This document shows, in pieces, positions 56,381 through 64,000 of a stretch of DNA of 64,000 bases. The translations under genes were made by a program, and so were the position numbers. Under the pieces are notes generated by a model. That model worked only from the letters and a program-made list of their open reading frames with translations, did no database searches and was not told the origin of the DNA. The stretch spans positions 620,001-684,000 of the forward strand of contig NZ_CP131599.1 of assembly GCF_030685535.1 (NCBI RefSeq), in the 5' to 3' direction. The stretch comes from Photobacterium leiognathi (GTDB lineage Bacteria > Pseudomonadota > Gammaproteobacteria > Enterobacterales > Vibrionaceae). The first letter of the stretch is position 1, and every line of letters begins with the position of its first letter.

Positions 56381-58234
56381 TTAATTTACCGTTTCAGCTG
56401 TCTTGTTTTGCTCTCCGATAAATCCACCCGTTTGATGAGCCCAGAGCTGCGCATAAATACCACCGTTATGGATTAACTCTTGGTGGGTGCCTTGCTCAAC
56501 AATTTGTCCTTTATCAAGCACAATTAAGCGATCCATCGCGGCGATAGTGGACAAACGGTGAGCAATCGCAATAACAGTTTTACCTTCCATCAGCTCATTT
56601 AAGCTTTCTTGAATTGCGGCTTCGACTTCTGAATCTAAAGCGGAAGTGGCTTCATCTAAGATCAGGATAGGCGCGTTTTTAAGTAATACACGTGATATAG
56701 CGATACGCTGACGTTGACCGCCAGAAAGCTTCACACCACGTTCACCCACTTGCGCATCATAGCCTACATTACCAAACGGATCGGTAAGGGTTTCAATAAA
56801 TTCATGAGCATGTGCTTGTTTGGTTGCGGCATATAATTGATCTTCACTAGCGTTAGGATCACCGTACAGAATGTTGTCTTTAATTGAACGGTGAAGCAGG
56901 GACGTATCCTGTGTCACCATACCAATCTTGCTGCGTAGTGAGTCTTGGGTAACTTGCGCAATATCCTGTCCATCAATACGAATATTGCCATTTTCCAGAT
57001 TATGGAAACGCAATAATAGGTTAACCAGCGTTGATTTACCTGCACCAGAACGACCGACTAAACCAACTTTTTCACCCGGTTTAATATTAAGGTTTAACTG
57101 GTTGATAACGTCTTTGTTTTCACCATAGTTAAAGCTGACGTTATCAAACTCAATACCACCTTGTTTCACCTCTAATGGTTTTGCTTGTGGTGCATCTTGG
57201 ATCTCAACTGGTTTAGACAGAGTTTTCATGCCATCAACCACAGTACCCATGTTTTCAAATAGGGCACCCACTTCCCACATGATCCACATCGACATGCCGT
57301 TGATACGCAACGCTAAACTAATTGCAATGGCGATAGCCCCGATTTGAATAGCATCATGCATCCATAGGTAAATCGACAGGGCAGCAATACTAAATAGCAA
57401 GATATAGTTCGCCAGTTGAACACATACATCAAAGCCTGTGACTAAACGCATTTGTTGATAAACCGTAGCCAAGAAGCCTTGCATGCCTTTCTCTGCATAT
57501 TCTGTTTCACGCTTACTGTGTGAGAACAATTTCACCGTGGCGATATTGGTGTAGCTATCCACAATACGCCCAGTCATGAGTGAGCGGGCATCAGCTTGCT
57601 CGGCTGCGACTTTTTTCAACTGAGGAATGTAGTGGATCTGAATGCCAATGTAAGCAAGCAGCCAGCCAAGCATAGGTAGCATAAGTAACCAGTCTGCTTG
57701 GGCTAAGATCACCAACATTGAAGTGAAATAAACCGACACATAAACAAACACATCAGCGGTTTTCATGACGGTTTCACGTACCGCTAATGAGGTTTGCATG
57801 ACTTTGGTTGCGATACGTCCGGCGAAGTCATCTTGGTAAAAAGACAGACTTTGTTTCAGCAAATAGCGGTGTGCTTGCCAACGGATCGACATTGGGTAGT
57901 TACCCAGTAACGTTTGGTGTGAAAGCAGGGACGAAACTAACACCAGCAGTGGCATGACAATCAAGATCACCAATGATAGCCAGAGCAATGTCGTGCTGTT
58001 TTCTGCTAAAAAGGTTTTAGGATCGCTAGCTGCAAGCCAATCGACTAATTTTCCCATAAAGCCAAATAAGGCCACTTCAATGATAGCCACGGTCGCACTG
58101 AGTAGTGCCATACAGAGCAATGGCTTTTCAAATCCACGGGTATAATGACGACAAAAAGCGAAGATCCCTTCGGGTGGTTGAGTTGGTTCTTGCTGAGGAA
58201 AAGCTTCAGTGAAACGTTCGAAGCGTTTAAACAT
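56381..58234 (-). CDS. ABC exporter, fused membrane and ATPase domains
   Basis: 617 residues, a half-transporter of the MsbA/MDR type working as a homo- or heterodimer. Six membrane helices within about 30-330. Nucleotide-binding domain from about 365: Walker A GRSGAGKST, Q-loop MVTQDTSLL, signature LSGGQRQRIAIS, Walker B ILILDEATSALD and switch His AHRLSTI. All catalytic residues are present. Substrate could be lipid, drug or peptide; the gene is single with its own terminator, so context gives no hint. ATG at 58234. Confidence 0.92.
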   Translation of the reverse strand: MFKRFERFTEAFPQQEPTQPPEGIFAFCRHYTRGFEKPLLCMALLSATVAIIEVALFGFMGKLVDWLAASDPKTFLAENSTTLLWLSLVILIVMPLLVLVSSLLSHQTLLGNYPMSIRWQAHRYLLKQSLSFYQDDFAGRIATKVMQTSLAVRETVMKTADVFVYVSVYFTSMLVILAQADWLLMLPMLGWLLAYIGIQIHYIPQLKKVAAEQADARSLMTGRIVDSYTNIATVKLFSHSKRETEYAEKGMQGFLATVYQQMRLVTGFDVCVQLANYILLFSIAALSIYLWMHDAIQIGAIAIAISLALRINGMSMWIMWEVGALFENMGTVVDGMKTLSKPVEIQDAPQAKPLEVKQGGIEFDNVSFNYGENKDVINQLNLNIKPGEKVGLVGRSGAGKSTLVNLLLRFHNLENGNIRIDGQDIAQVTQDSLRSKIGMVTQDTSLLHRSIKDNILYGDPNASEDQLYAATKQAHAHEFIETLTDPFGNVGYDAQVGERGVKLSGGQRQRIAISRVLLKNAPILILDEATSALDSEVEAAIQESLNELMEGKTVIAIAHRLSTIAAMDRLIVLDKGQIVEQGTHQELIHNGGIYAQLWAHQTGGFIGEQNKTAETVN

Positions 58235-58526
58235 AGTTCACCTAATAATATGGTTATTATCTTTATATTGGTTTTAGCGAAATTGTTTAACTCAGATGAG
58301 GGTGGAGGCTTTAAAGTGGTTTTTCTGAGTTTAATATAGTTGTTAAGGCAGTTATAAACAAAATGCTATTTTTTGCATTGTATGTTTTTTATGCAGCACT
58401 ATCAATGTGATAAGTGAGTTTTATAAAAATGGTGCGATGTTGAAAAGGTGTTTATTTTTATCAGGTTATACTTGGTCTTATAATTAAACGCTTAGAGCTA
58501 CGATGCCCTAAGCGCGAATTTTGTTT

Positions 58527-59144
58527 CTACCAAAGCTCGATATCAATCACTTCAGCTTGAATGGTGTAGTTATCCATTTTGGGTACTGAGAAAATAATAT
58601 CTTTGCCATGTTCCTGTGTTTTTGCACGGAAGTAAGTGTCAGGCATACGCTTAATCGAACGCCACAATACAACGTCTTTTGATTCAAGTTTTTGGTTATC
58701 TGCATCGTTTAGGGTAACGCGCAAAGCAACAGACATAACAGATTTTGAACCTTGGTTGGTCATCATGGTTGGGATGAACAGTTCACCATCTTCGTAATGT
58801 GGTGCTTGTAGTAAAATATCAACACCACTATCGCTAATTTGCTGAATATTTTTCGGTGATATTAATGAAACTTTTGCCGTCTTTACCGCTGTAATTACAG
58901 GGATGGCGCTTTGAGTATTAAGACCAGATTTCACCGGAATCGCTTCGACTGTCGTTGCTGGTTTTGTAGTTGTACTGTTTGCAGACAAAGCAACGTCAGG
59001 TTGCTGTGAATAGCTCCATGTAAAGTCATCGTGAAGAACAACTTGGCGACCATCCTCCAATGTAACAGTTTGATCAGCAGCCCAAACAGGGTGAGCACTT
59101 GTGATTGCTACAAACAGCAGCCCTAGTTTAGTCGTCGTTTTCAT
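58527..59144 (-). CDS. DUF3157 family exported protein
   Basis: 205 residues. A signal peptide ends at VWA-A (about residue 22). TVTLEDGRQVVLHDDFTW is the family hallmark, followed by a Thr/Ala-rich linker and a beta-rich C-terminal domain (LFIPTMMTNQGSKSVMSVALRVTLND ... DIELW). DUF3157 is found in Vibrionaceae and relatives, function unknown. Probably periplasmic. It is followed downstream by the ABC exporter gene but 290 bases separate them. Confidence 0.85.
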   Translation of the reverse strand: MKTTTKLGLLFVAITSAHPVWAADQTVTLEDGRQVVLHDDFTWSYSQQPDVALSANSTTTKPATTVEAIPVKSGLNTQSAIPVITAVKTAKVSLISPKNIQQISDSGVDILLQAPHYEDGELFIPTMMTNQGSKSVMSVALRVTLNDADNQKLESKDVVLWRSIKRMPDTYFRAKTQEHGKDIIFSVPKMDNYTIQAEVIDIELW

Positions 59145-59239
59145 TTCATATCCTTGGTGTTAAGTATCCGATAAAAAGATTTTATCAGCTTTATCCTCTA
59201 AATGGATAATGGCTATATAAATTATTGCTATTAGAAATT

Positions 59240-59268
59240 AAAAAGGGCTTACACATAGTAAGCCCTTT
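59240..59268 (-). terminator. Terminator of the NSS transporter gene
   Basis: AAAGGGCTTAC pairs with GTAAGCCCTTT around a 5-base loop and, read on the minus strand, is followed by TTTAATTTC. It separates the transporter from the DUF3157 gene. Confidence 0.87.
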
Positions 59269-59308
59269 GTTTTCTTAAGATTGCTTGGCTTCAAGTTTGT
59301 TAGTGAGG

Positions 59309-60739
59309 TTATAGTTTCTTAGAGAACACACCGCACAGCGCAATAATAGCTAAACCAAGTAACATAATGTCGCCTTTATCACTGTCGAAACCAGCTTTCA
59401 CACCAGAGATTGCAACAATCGCAATGGCTACTGGAATGATGTACTTGATCAGTGCATACCATAGGTTAAACAGTGGGAATGATACTTTTCCATCGTTAGT
59501 GATTTCTTTTTTCAGCTCACTACGATCTAAACGCCAGCCCGCAAATAGACACACCAACATACCGCCAACCGCCAGGAAGATCTTATCGGTCAGTAGGTCG
59601 AAGATATCAAATGCACCGGTATCGAATAGCTTAGGACCAAGACCACCGATAGACAGTGATGCCAAGATACACAATAGCGCCATTACAATACTTGCACTGA
59701 TCACCGCTGTTACACGGCTAAAGCCTTTCTCATCAATTAAGTAAGCAACAACCACTTCGAGTAGTGATACCGATGATGTTAATGCCGCCACACTTAAACC
59801 AATAAAGAACAGCAGCGCAAGAATAAAGCCAATACCGCCCATTTCAGCAAATAGCTGAGGAACAACCACGAATACTAGACCAGGGCCTGCTGATGGCTCC
59901 ATGCTAAATGCAAACATAGCAGGGAACATTGCAATACCAGCAAGTAATGCAACATCGGTATCCATTGCTGTTACCATTGCAGTGGTTTGAACTAGGTTTT
60001 CTTTTTTATGTAGGTAGCTACCGTAAGTAAGCATACAGCCCATACCTAAGCTTAATGAGAAGAATGCCTGACCCAGTGCAGCAAGCACGACAGAGCTATC
60101 AATTTTCGAGAAATCGGGCTTGAAGAGGAACTCAAGACCAGCCATCGCACCCGGTAGGGTTAAACCTTTCACTGATACGATAATCAAGATAATGAAAAGC
60201 AGTGGCATTAAGATTTTACCTGCTTTTTCAATACCACCAGAGACACCACGGATAACGACAAAAATATTGAGTAAAAGGTAAAGTCCCATCCAAAATAGTG
60301 GTTGCATTGGATCAGCAATAAAGCCACCAAAGCTATCCCCAATAGCTGTCGGTTGGCTTAGTAGACCAGTAGAGATTTTGTAGATATAAGCTATTGCCCA
60401 GCCACCAACAACAGGGTAGAAGCCCATGATCAATAAGCCACTTAATACCCCCATGATGCCAACAAAAGTCCAACGGCGATCGGTGGTTTTAAATGCACCA
60501 ACGGCAGATAACCCGGTTTTACGACCAACAGCAAATTCGGTCAGCATGACGCTAAAACCAATAAAAATAACGAAGAGTAGGTAAATGGCAACGAATGCAC
60601 CACCACCATTTTCACCTGCGGTATAAGGGAACTTCCAAATGTTACCGAGACCAACAGCAGATCCTGCTGCAGCCATTACAAAGCCAATCTTGGAACTCCA
60701 GTTTCCTCGGCTTGGGCTAGTTGAACTACTTACGTCCAT
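59309..60739 (-). CDS. Sodium-dependent amino acid transporter (NSS/SNF family)
   Basis: 476 residues with about twelve membrane helices. The first helix is the family signature: GFVMAAAGSAVGLGNIWKFPYTAGENGGGAF, containing the unwound Na-binding segment (AxGLGNxWRFP). MGFYPVVGGWAIAYIY in helix 3 and the LGQAFFSLSLGMG unwound helix 6 complete the substrate site. Prokaryotic members such as LeuT, MhsT and TnaT import neutral or aromatic amino acids with sodium. Substrate is not determined by the visible residues. ATG at 60739 with AGGATG upstream. Monocistronic. Confidence 0.93.
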   Translation of the reverse strand: MDVSSSTSPSRGNWSSKIGFVMAAAGSAVGLGNIWKFPYTAGENGGGAFVAIYLLFVIFIGFSVMLTEFAVGRKTGLSAVGAFKTTDRRWTFVGIMGVLSGLLIMGFYPVVGGWAIAYIYKISTGLLSQPTAIGDSFGGFIADPMQPLFWMGLYLLLNIFVVIRGVSGGIEKAGKILMPLLFIILIIVSVKGLTLPGAMAGLEFLFKPDFSKIDSSVVLAALGQAFFSLSLGMGCMLTYGSYLHKKENLVQTTAMVTAMDTDVALLAGIAMFPAMFAFSMEPSAGPGLVFVVVPQLFAEMGGIGFILALLFFIGLSVAALTSSVSLLEVVVAYLIDEKGFSRVTAVISASIVMALLCILASLSIGGLGPKLFDTGAFDIFDLLTDKIFLAVGGMLVCLFAGWRLDRSELKKEITNDGKVSFPLFNLWYALIKYIIPVAIAIVAISGVKAGFDSDKGDIMLLGLAIIALCGVFSKKL

Positions 60740-61215
60740 AAAACATCCTGTTAGTTATTTAATGTTAAGTATTAATTGTTATAAATGTTGCCTGCTTAAT
60801 AACCATTTATTAAGTGTGTGATTGATTATGTTTAACCATAAATTGTCACTTATTAAGTTATTTGAGCTGTTTGTATTTACATATTTAACATTTTTATCAC
60901 GCATTAATCTGATTGCAAATAGCTAGGTGTCTTAAAAGTCCGATTTATTAGAAAAAATACGTTTTTGTGAAATGAGGTTTACAGAATGGCTGTTTTGTAC
61001 ATTGTACAGGGAGGTGAGTGTATAGAAAAACAGCGGCACAATAGCATTTTCGACTAGCTTAGGTTTATAAATTTATTGTGCTTTCTCTACTAATATGAAA
61101 CAGTTCAGGAAACAGCACTCCATTTGGTTTAGCTAGAATAATAAGTCAGTTACTTCGTAACAATGTGTAGTTGTAATATCGCGACCACACTGTGCAATAA
61201 GGAAATCTTTCCATC
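60740..61215. other. Divergent promoter region between NSS transporter and AlkD-like gene
   Basis: About 475 bases. The only structure noted is a 13-base palindrome TGTACATTGTACA at 60997-61009, which could be a regulator site for either gene. No open frame with a ribosome site. Confidence 0.4.
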
Positions 61216-61914
61216 ATGTCATTTGTTATACCCATGGTTATCTATATGCAGCAGCAATTGGCACAATCTGCTGATAAAGCCATTGCTGCACAGATACAGT
61301 CTTCCCTTAGTGTTAAACAGCCTTGTTATGGGGTAAGCACAGAACAACGACACGACATTTTTCAATTGGCAGTGGCTCATACCACAATTGATACTGCTGA
61401 TAACTATCATCGATTACTGCTTTGGTTATGGTCAGGTGTTTATCGTGAAGAACGTTATCTTGCTTTGAATGCGAGTGAGTATTATCAGTCGTTTATCAAT
61501 GAGCAGGCATGGCCTATTTATAGTGAAATGCTAGAAACAGTTGATGGTGCAGACGTAGGCGATCGTTTAGTGACTAATTTGATCAGCCCGGTATTGAAAC
61601 AGCACCGTCAATTTGAATCAGATGTGATTGCTTGGCGAGATTCTGATAATAAATGGTTAAGACGTGCAGCATTATTAGCACAGATGAATCATCAAACAGA
61701 GACCAATGTTGATCTGTTATGTGACACCATCTTGCATCTTGCTGATGACAAAGAATTTGAGGTGCAACAAGCGATTGGTTTAGCGCTACGTAACTACAGT
61801 GAAACAGATTTTCCGTTTGTCGATCAGTTCATTAAAACCCATTTCTCACGTTTACAGCCTCAAGCAAGGCGTGAAGCGAGAAAAGTTTCAATGGTGTTGT
61901 CGGTCGATAGCTAA
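61216..61914 (+). CDS. AlkD-like DNA alkylation repair protein (HEAT repeats)
   Basis: 232 residues, near the 225-240 usual for AlkD. All-helical with HEAT-like repeats. NKWLRRAALLAQM and FEVQQAIGLALRNYSETDFPFVDQFI match the two most conserved AlkD stretches (WRRR-A and the KAIGWALR-YS region). AlkD glycosylases remove 3-methyladenine and N7-alkylguanine without base flipping. The catalytic Asp of the AlkD model is not certain by eye, so some doubt about activity remains. In-frame ATGs at 61234 and 61246 are alternative starts, as no ribosome site is well spaced. Confidence 0.8.
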   Translation: MSFVIPMVIYMQQQLAQSADKAIAAQIQSSLSVKQPCYGVSTEQRHDIFQLAVAHTTIDTADNYHRLLLWLWSGVYREERYLALNASEYYQSFINEQAWPIYSEMLETVDGADVGDRLVTNLISPVLKQHRQFESDVIAWRDSDNKWLRRAALLAQMNHQTETNVDLLCDTILHLADDKEFEVQQAIGLALRNYSETDFPFVDQFIKTHFSRLQPQARREARKVSMVLSVDS

Positions 61915-61959
61915 GCCATTGATAAAAAGTTAAAAAGTCACAGATAAATAAATCGCATT

Positions 61960-62014
61960 AAAAAAGCCCGTGTCTGATGCTCTATCTATTTAGAGAAAAA
62001 GAAACGGGCTTTTT
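61960..62014. terminator. Bidirectional terminator between AlkD-like gene and ppiB
   Basis: AAAAAAGCCCGT pairs with ACGGGCTTTTT across a long AT-rich loop (CTCTATCTATTTAGAG forms an inner stem). Confidence 0.82.
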
Positions 62015-62046
62015 ACTTATCGCAACGTGATGAAAGAACCAATCAC

Positions 62047-62541
62047 TTAATCAACAATCGTTACTTTTTCAATCACGATTGGCTCTTTTGGCACATCTTC
62101 ATAATCACGGATAGAAGTTGTTTTCACTTTGGCGATTTTGTTCACCACATCCATACCTGCAGTGACTTGTCCAAACACGGCATAACCCCAACCCGCATTT
62201 GTCGTTGCCGTGTGATTGAGAAAATCGTTATCTGCAACGTTAATGAAAAATTCAGCAGTTGCAGAATGAGGGGCATCTGTTCTTGCCATTGCAATTGAAC
62301 CAATCACGTTTTTTAAGCCACGGTTAGCTTCATTCACGATAGGCGCACGTGTTGGCTTTTCTTTCATATTAGCGGTGTAGCCACCACCTTGGATCATAAA
62401 GCCTTTGATCACGCGATGAAAAATAGTGCCTTCGTAGAATCCATCTTGACAATATTTCAAAAAGTTCTTCGCACTGACAGGGGCTTTTTGCTTATTGAGC
62501 TCAATGGTGATATCGCCAACATTGGTAGTAAAAATAATCAT
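62047..62541 (-). CDS. ppiB: Peptidyl-prolyl cis-trans isomerase B, cyclophilin type
   Basis: 164 residues, the exact length class of E. coli PpiB (cytoplasmic). No signal peptide. Active-site blocks of cyclophilin are intact: [13 protein letters not shown] (Arg, Phe, Met, Gln), ATAEFFIN, and [15 protein letters not shown]. The catalytic Arg is in FHRVI. It speeds proline isomerisation in folding proteins. ATG at 62541. A tail CysS gene often follows ppiB elsewhere, but not here. Confidence 0.95.
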   Translation of the reverse strand: MIIFTTNVGDITIELNKQKAPVSAKNFLKYCQDGFYEGTIFHRVIKGFMIQGGGYTANMKEKPTRAPIVNEANRGLKNVIGSIAMARTDAPHSATAEFFINVADNDFLNHTATTNAGWGYAVFGQVTAGMDVVNKIAKVKTTSIRDYEDVPKEPIVIEKVTIVD

Positions 62542-62615
62542 GTAAAACTAACCGTGGTGTTAAGTGAATGCGGCAGTATACGTAATTGTTATTTTTTTAG
62601 TAGTGATAATAATAA

Positions 62616-63461
62616 TTAACCGTTAAAGCTAGGATCATTATCGACTAATTTCAGCCCTGCGTTACGCCCTTGCTGATAGCCTTGATCTAACTTTTCTAAG
62701 TCTTTAGTGAGCCTTTTGATCACAAAGGTTTTATCAGGTGCAATTGCTGTGATTTTGCAATCTTTCGGTGGGTTATGAATAAAATATAGTGCCTTGTTGT
62801 AACGAGACTCTTTAGTTAAAAACTCTTGTCCGAAAACAGGATTGGTTCTAAATAAACGACGAGTAAGCCAAGGCACTTGGCGGTTTTTCGCAAACAAGCC
62901 CTGAGCATGTGACAAAATCACCGTAATATCACGGGCACCTTTGTTGTAGGCCTCAATAACAGGGATCGGATCAGCAATACCGCCATCACTCATAGCGATA
63001 CCATCTATTTGTGGAAACTGGCGATAAATAATAGGTAGGGCACATGTCGCTGTCATCACTTCGTCTAAGTTATGACGAGTCACCTCAACATAGGATGGCT
63101 CACCTGTATCAACCACAGTGGTGGTGGCATAAAGAGGCACATTGCGGCTTTCATATTTTTGTAGCTCTAATGGCAAGTTGTTAATACTGGTATTCCACAG
63201 CCAATCAATATCAATCAGGTTGCCACCTTTTACAAAGCGTTTGTAATTAATAAACTCCTTGCTCCGAGCATATTCGGTGATCACTTTATAGTTACGTTGA
63301 TAACTTTCACAAAGGTAACCCATAAGGACAACCGAGCCTGCTGATACGCCGATGGTAAAGTCAAAAGGGTTATATTCTCGTTCGATAAATGCATCTAAAA
63401 CTCCCGTGGCAAAAATACCACGCATTGCACCACCTTCGACAACTAAAGCGCGTTTACTCAT
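62616..63461 (-). CDS. Patatin-like phospholipase (YjjU-like)
   Basis: 281 residues. The oxyanion loop EGGAMRG (9-15), nucleophile Ser40 in GVSAG (38-42) and the Asp of the SDGGI motif form the patatin Ser-Asp dyad. No signal peptide, so cytoplasmic or membrane-peripheral. The order RALVVEGGAMRG and the C-terminal part agree with E. coli YjjU. Such enzymes hydrolyse acyl esters of lipids; the role is not clear. It precedes ppiB by 74 bases in the same direction and may be cotranscribed. Confidence 0.88.
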   Translation of the reverse strand: MSKRALVVEGGAMRGIFATGVLDAFIEREYNPFDFTIGVSAGSVVLMGYLCESYQRNYKVITEYARSKEFINYKRFVKGGNLIDIDWLWNTSINNLPLELQKYESRNVPLYATTTVVDTGEPSYVEVTRHNLDEVMTATCALPIIYRQFPQIDGIAMSDGGIADPIPVIEAYNKGARDITVILSHAQGLFAKNRQVPWLTRRLFRTNPVFGQEFLTKESRYNKALYFIHNPPKDCKITAIAPDKTFVIKRLTKDLEKLDQGYQQGRNAGLKLVDNDPSFNG

Positions 63462-63588
63462 TACTGTTTCCTATATTTTTTATTCTTATACGGAATTTGT
63501 TGATATTACTATTTAGAATATCAATGAGTTGAAATAGGGATCACATATTTATGAGAAAACAGGCAATTTAACGTATGATACAGGGCGC

Positions 63589-63855
63589 TATACCCAAGTG
63601 ACTTCAATATGCCTGATTCAGAGCGAGGTCACTGAGTCGAATTCAAGGAAGACAACGAAGCGGAATAGCGAGCTCTTTCCAAGTTGTCTGACGCAAGAAG
63701 TCGGCGCAGTGACACGCTCCCAAAGGGCGAGCGACCTTAGCTCTCAGACTTTGTTAACGATTCTCAATATAGAACCACTATATCTTCGAATCGTTGCCGC
63801 GCCTGAGAACTAAGGTCGTCTCGCTGAACACTGCATCTTGAAGTTACTTGGGTAT
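63589..63855 (+). repeat. 268-bp dispersed structured repeat, copy 2
   Basis: Same orientation as copy 1 at 8174-8441. Ends TATACCCAAGTGACTTCAA and TTGAAGTTACTTGGGTAT. The arm stems are kept: GTCACTGAGTCG with CGGCGCAGTGAC, and GCGAGCGACCTTAGCTCTC with GAGAACTAAGGTCGTCTCGC. Several differences between copies fall in stems and keep or improve pairing (for example GTCC to GACC opposite GGTC). It lies between the patatin gene and the divergent methyltransferase gene. Confidence 0.88.
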
Positions 63856-63885
63856 CTTTACATATTTCATTAGTTAGGTTTTTCG

Positions 63886-64000
63886 ATGCAGTTATTCCAA
63901 CAAGATGCGGTTGAGTGGTTATCTTCTTTACCCGATCAAAGTATTGATTTGTTGATCACAGATCCACCTTATGAATCATTGGAAAAGCATCGTGCCGTCG
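63886..64000 (+). CDS. DNA methyltransferase, N-terminal part (cut by window end)
   Basis: 38 codons visible from the ATG at 63886. Residues 24-29 ITDPPY are motif IV (DPPY) of amino-methyltransferases that make N6-methyladenine or N4-methylcytosine, near the N-terminus as in the beta-class order. WLSSLPDQSIDLLITDPPY is typical wording for this group. No restriction gene is visible. Target sequence cannot be told. It starts 31 bases after the repeat, so the repeat may sit in its leader or promoter. Confidence 0.8.
   Translation, partial: MQLFQQDAVEWLSSLPDQSIDLLITDPPYESLEKHRAV

Noticed and set aside
8174..63855. Composite transposon bounded by the two direct repeat copies
   Set aside because: The 55 kb between them are mostly ordinary chromosomal genes and neither copy encodes a transposase.

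Overview
The window is a stretch of an AT-rich (about 40 % G+C by eye) gammaproteobacterial chromosome. Gene content points to Vibrionaceae, most likely Photobacterium: families largely confined to this group (DUF2999, DUF3157, DUF3392 and a DUF3389-like protein), the class B phosphatase AphA, an OmpA pair with N-termini alike, and a dispersed element with TATACCCAAG...CTTGGGTATA ends. Genus is an inference; no rRNA or tRNA gene is seen.

Layout. 1-8.5 kb: a truncated FAD oxidoreductase, two ompA paralogues flanking a hotdog thioesterase and a DUF3389-like gene, an orphan RodA-type SEDS protein, a ROK sugar kinase, an MFS carrier and the first copy of a 268-bp structured repeat. 8.5-18.7 kb: ylqF and yccS bracket an accessory insert, a WYL regulator plus a Wadjet/MksBEFG-type anti-plasmid operon (jetABCD) whose ATPase gene carries a nonsense codon right after Walker A and a frameshift. 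19-34 kb: housekeeping and envelope genes (chemoreceptor, RlpA-like lipoprotein, DUF2076, HAD phosphatase, exported amidohydrolase, DsbA-like lipoprotein, AphA, ArfB, aspartoacylase). 33.6-36.6 kb: a Fur-box-preceded ABC iron/siderophore uptake operon. 38.4-47.3 kb: one gene for a 2931-residue type I secreted adhesin containing six almost identical 933-bp tandem repeats. 48-56 kb: an old-yellow-enzyme reductase and a VieSAB-like phosphorelay (REC-TPR protein, BvgS-type hybrid kinase, REC-EAL c-di-GMP phosphodiesterase). 56-64 kb: ABC exporter, DUF3157, NSS transporter, AlkD-like protein, PpiB, patatin, the second 267-bp repeat copy, and the start of a DNA methyltransferase cut by the window end.

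How the parts may work together. The giant adhesin has a LapA-like N-terminal retention module, but its expected di-alanine LapG cleavage site reads TAVG rather than TAAG. A c-di-GMP-degrading response regulator with its kinase lies 2 kb away, so surface attachment and c-di-GMP turnover are probably linked here (inference). In that phosphorelay the REC-TPR gene appears shortened by an in-frame TAG: the frame stays open for 64 more codons and would then end 16 bp before the kinase gene.

The most unusual items are the folded 268-bp repeat family with an arm-less derivative, the doubly broken jetC, the altered LapG site, the REC-TPR nonsense codon, and an OmpA paralogue that has lost its peptidoglycan-anchoring Asp. 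No complete undescribed system could be demonstrated from sequence alone.
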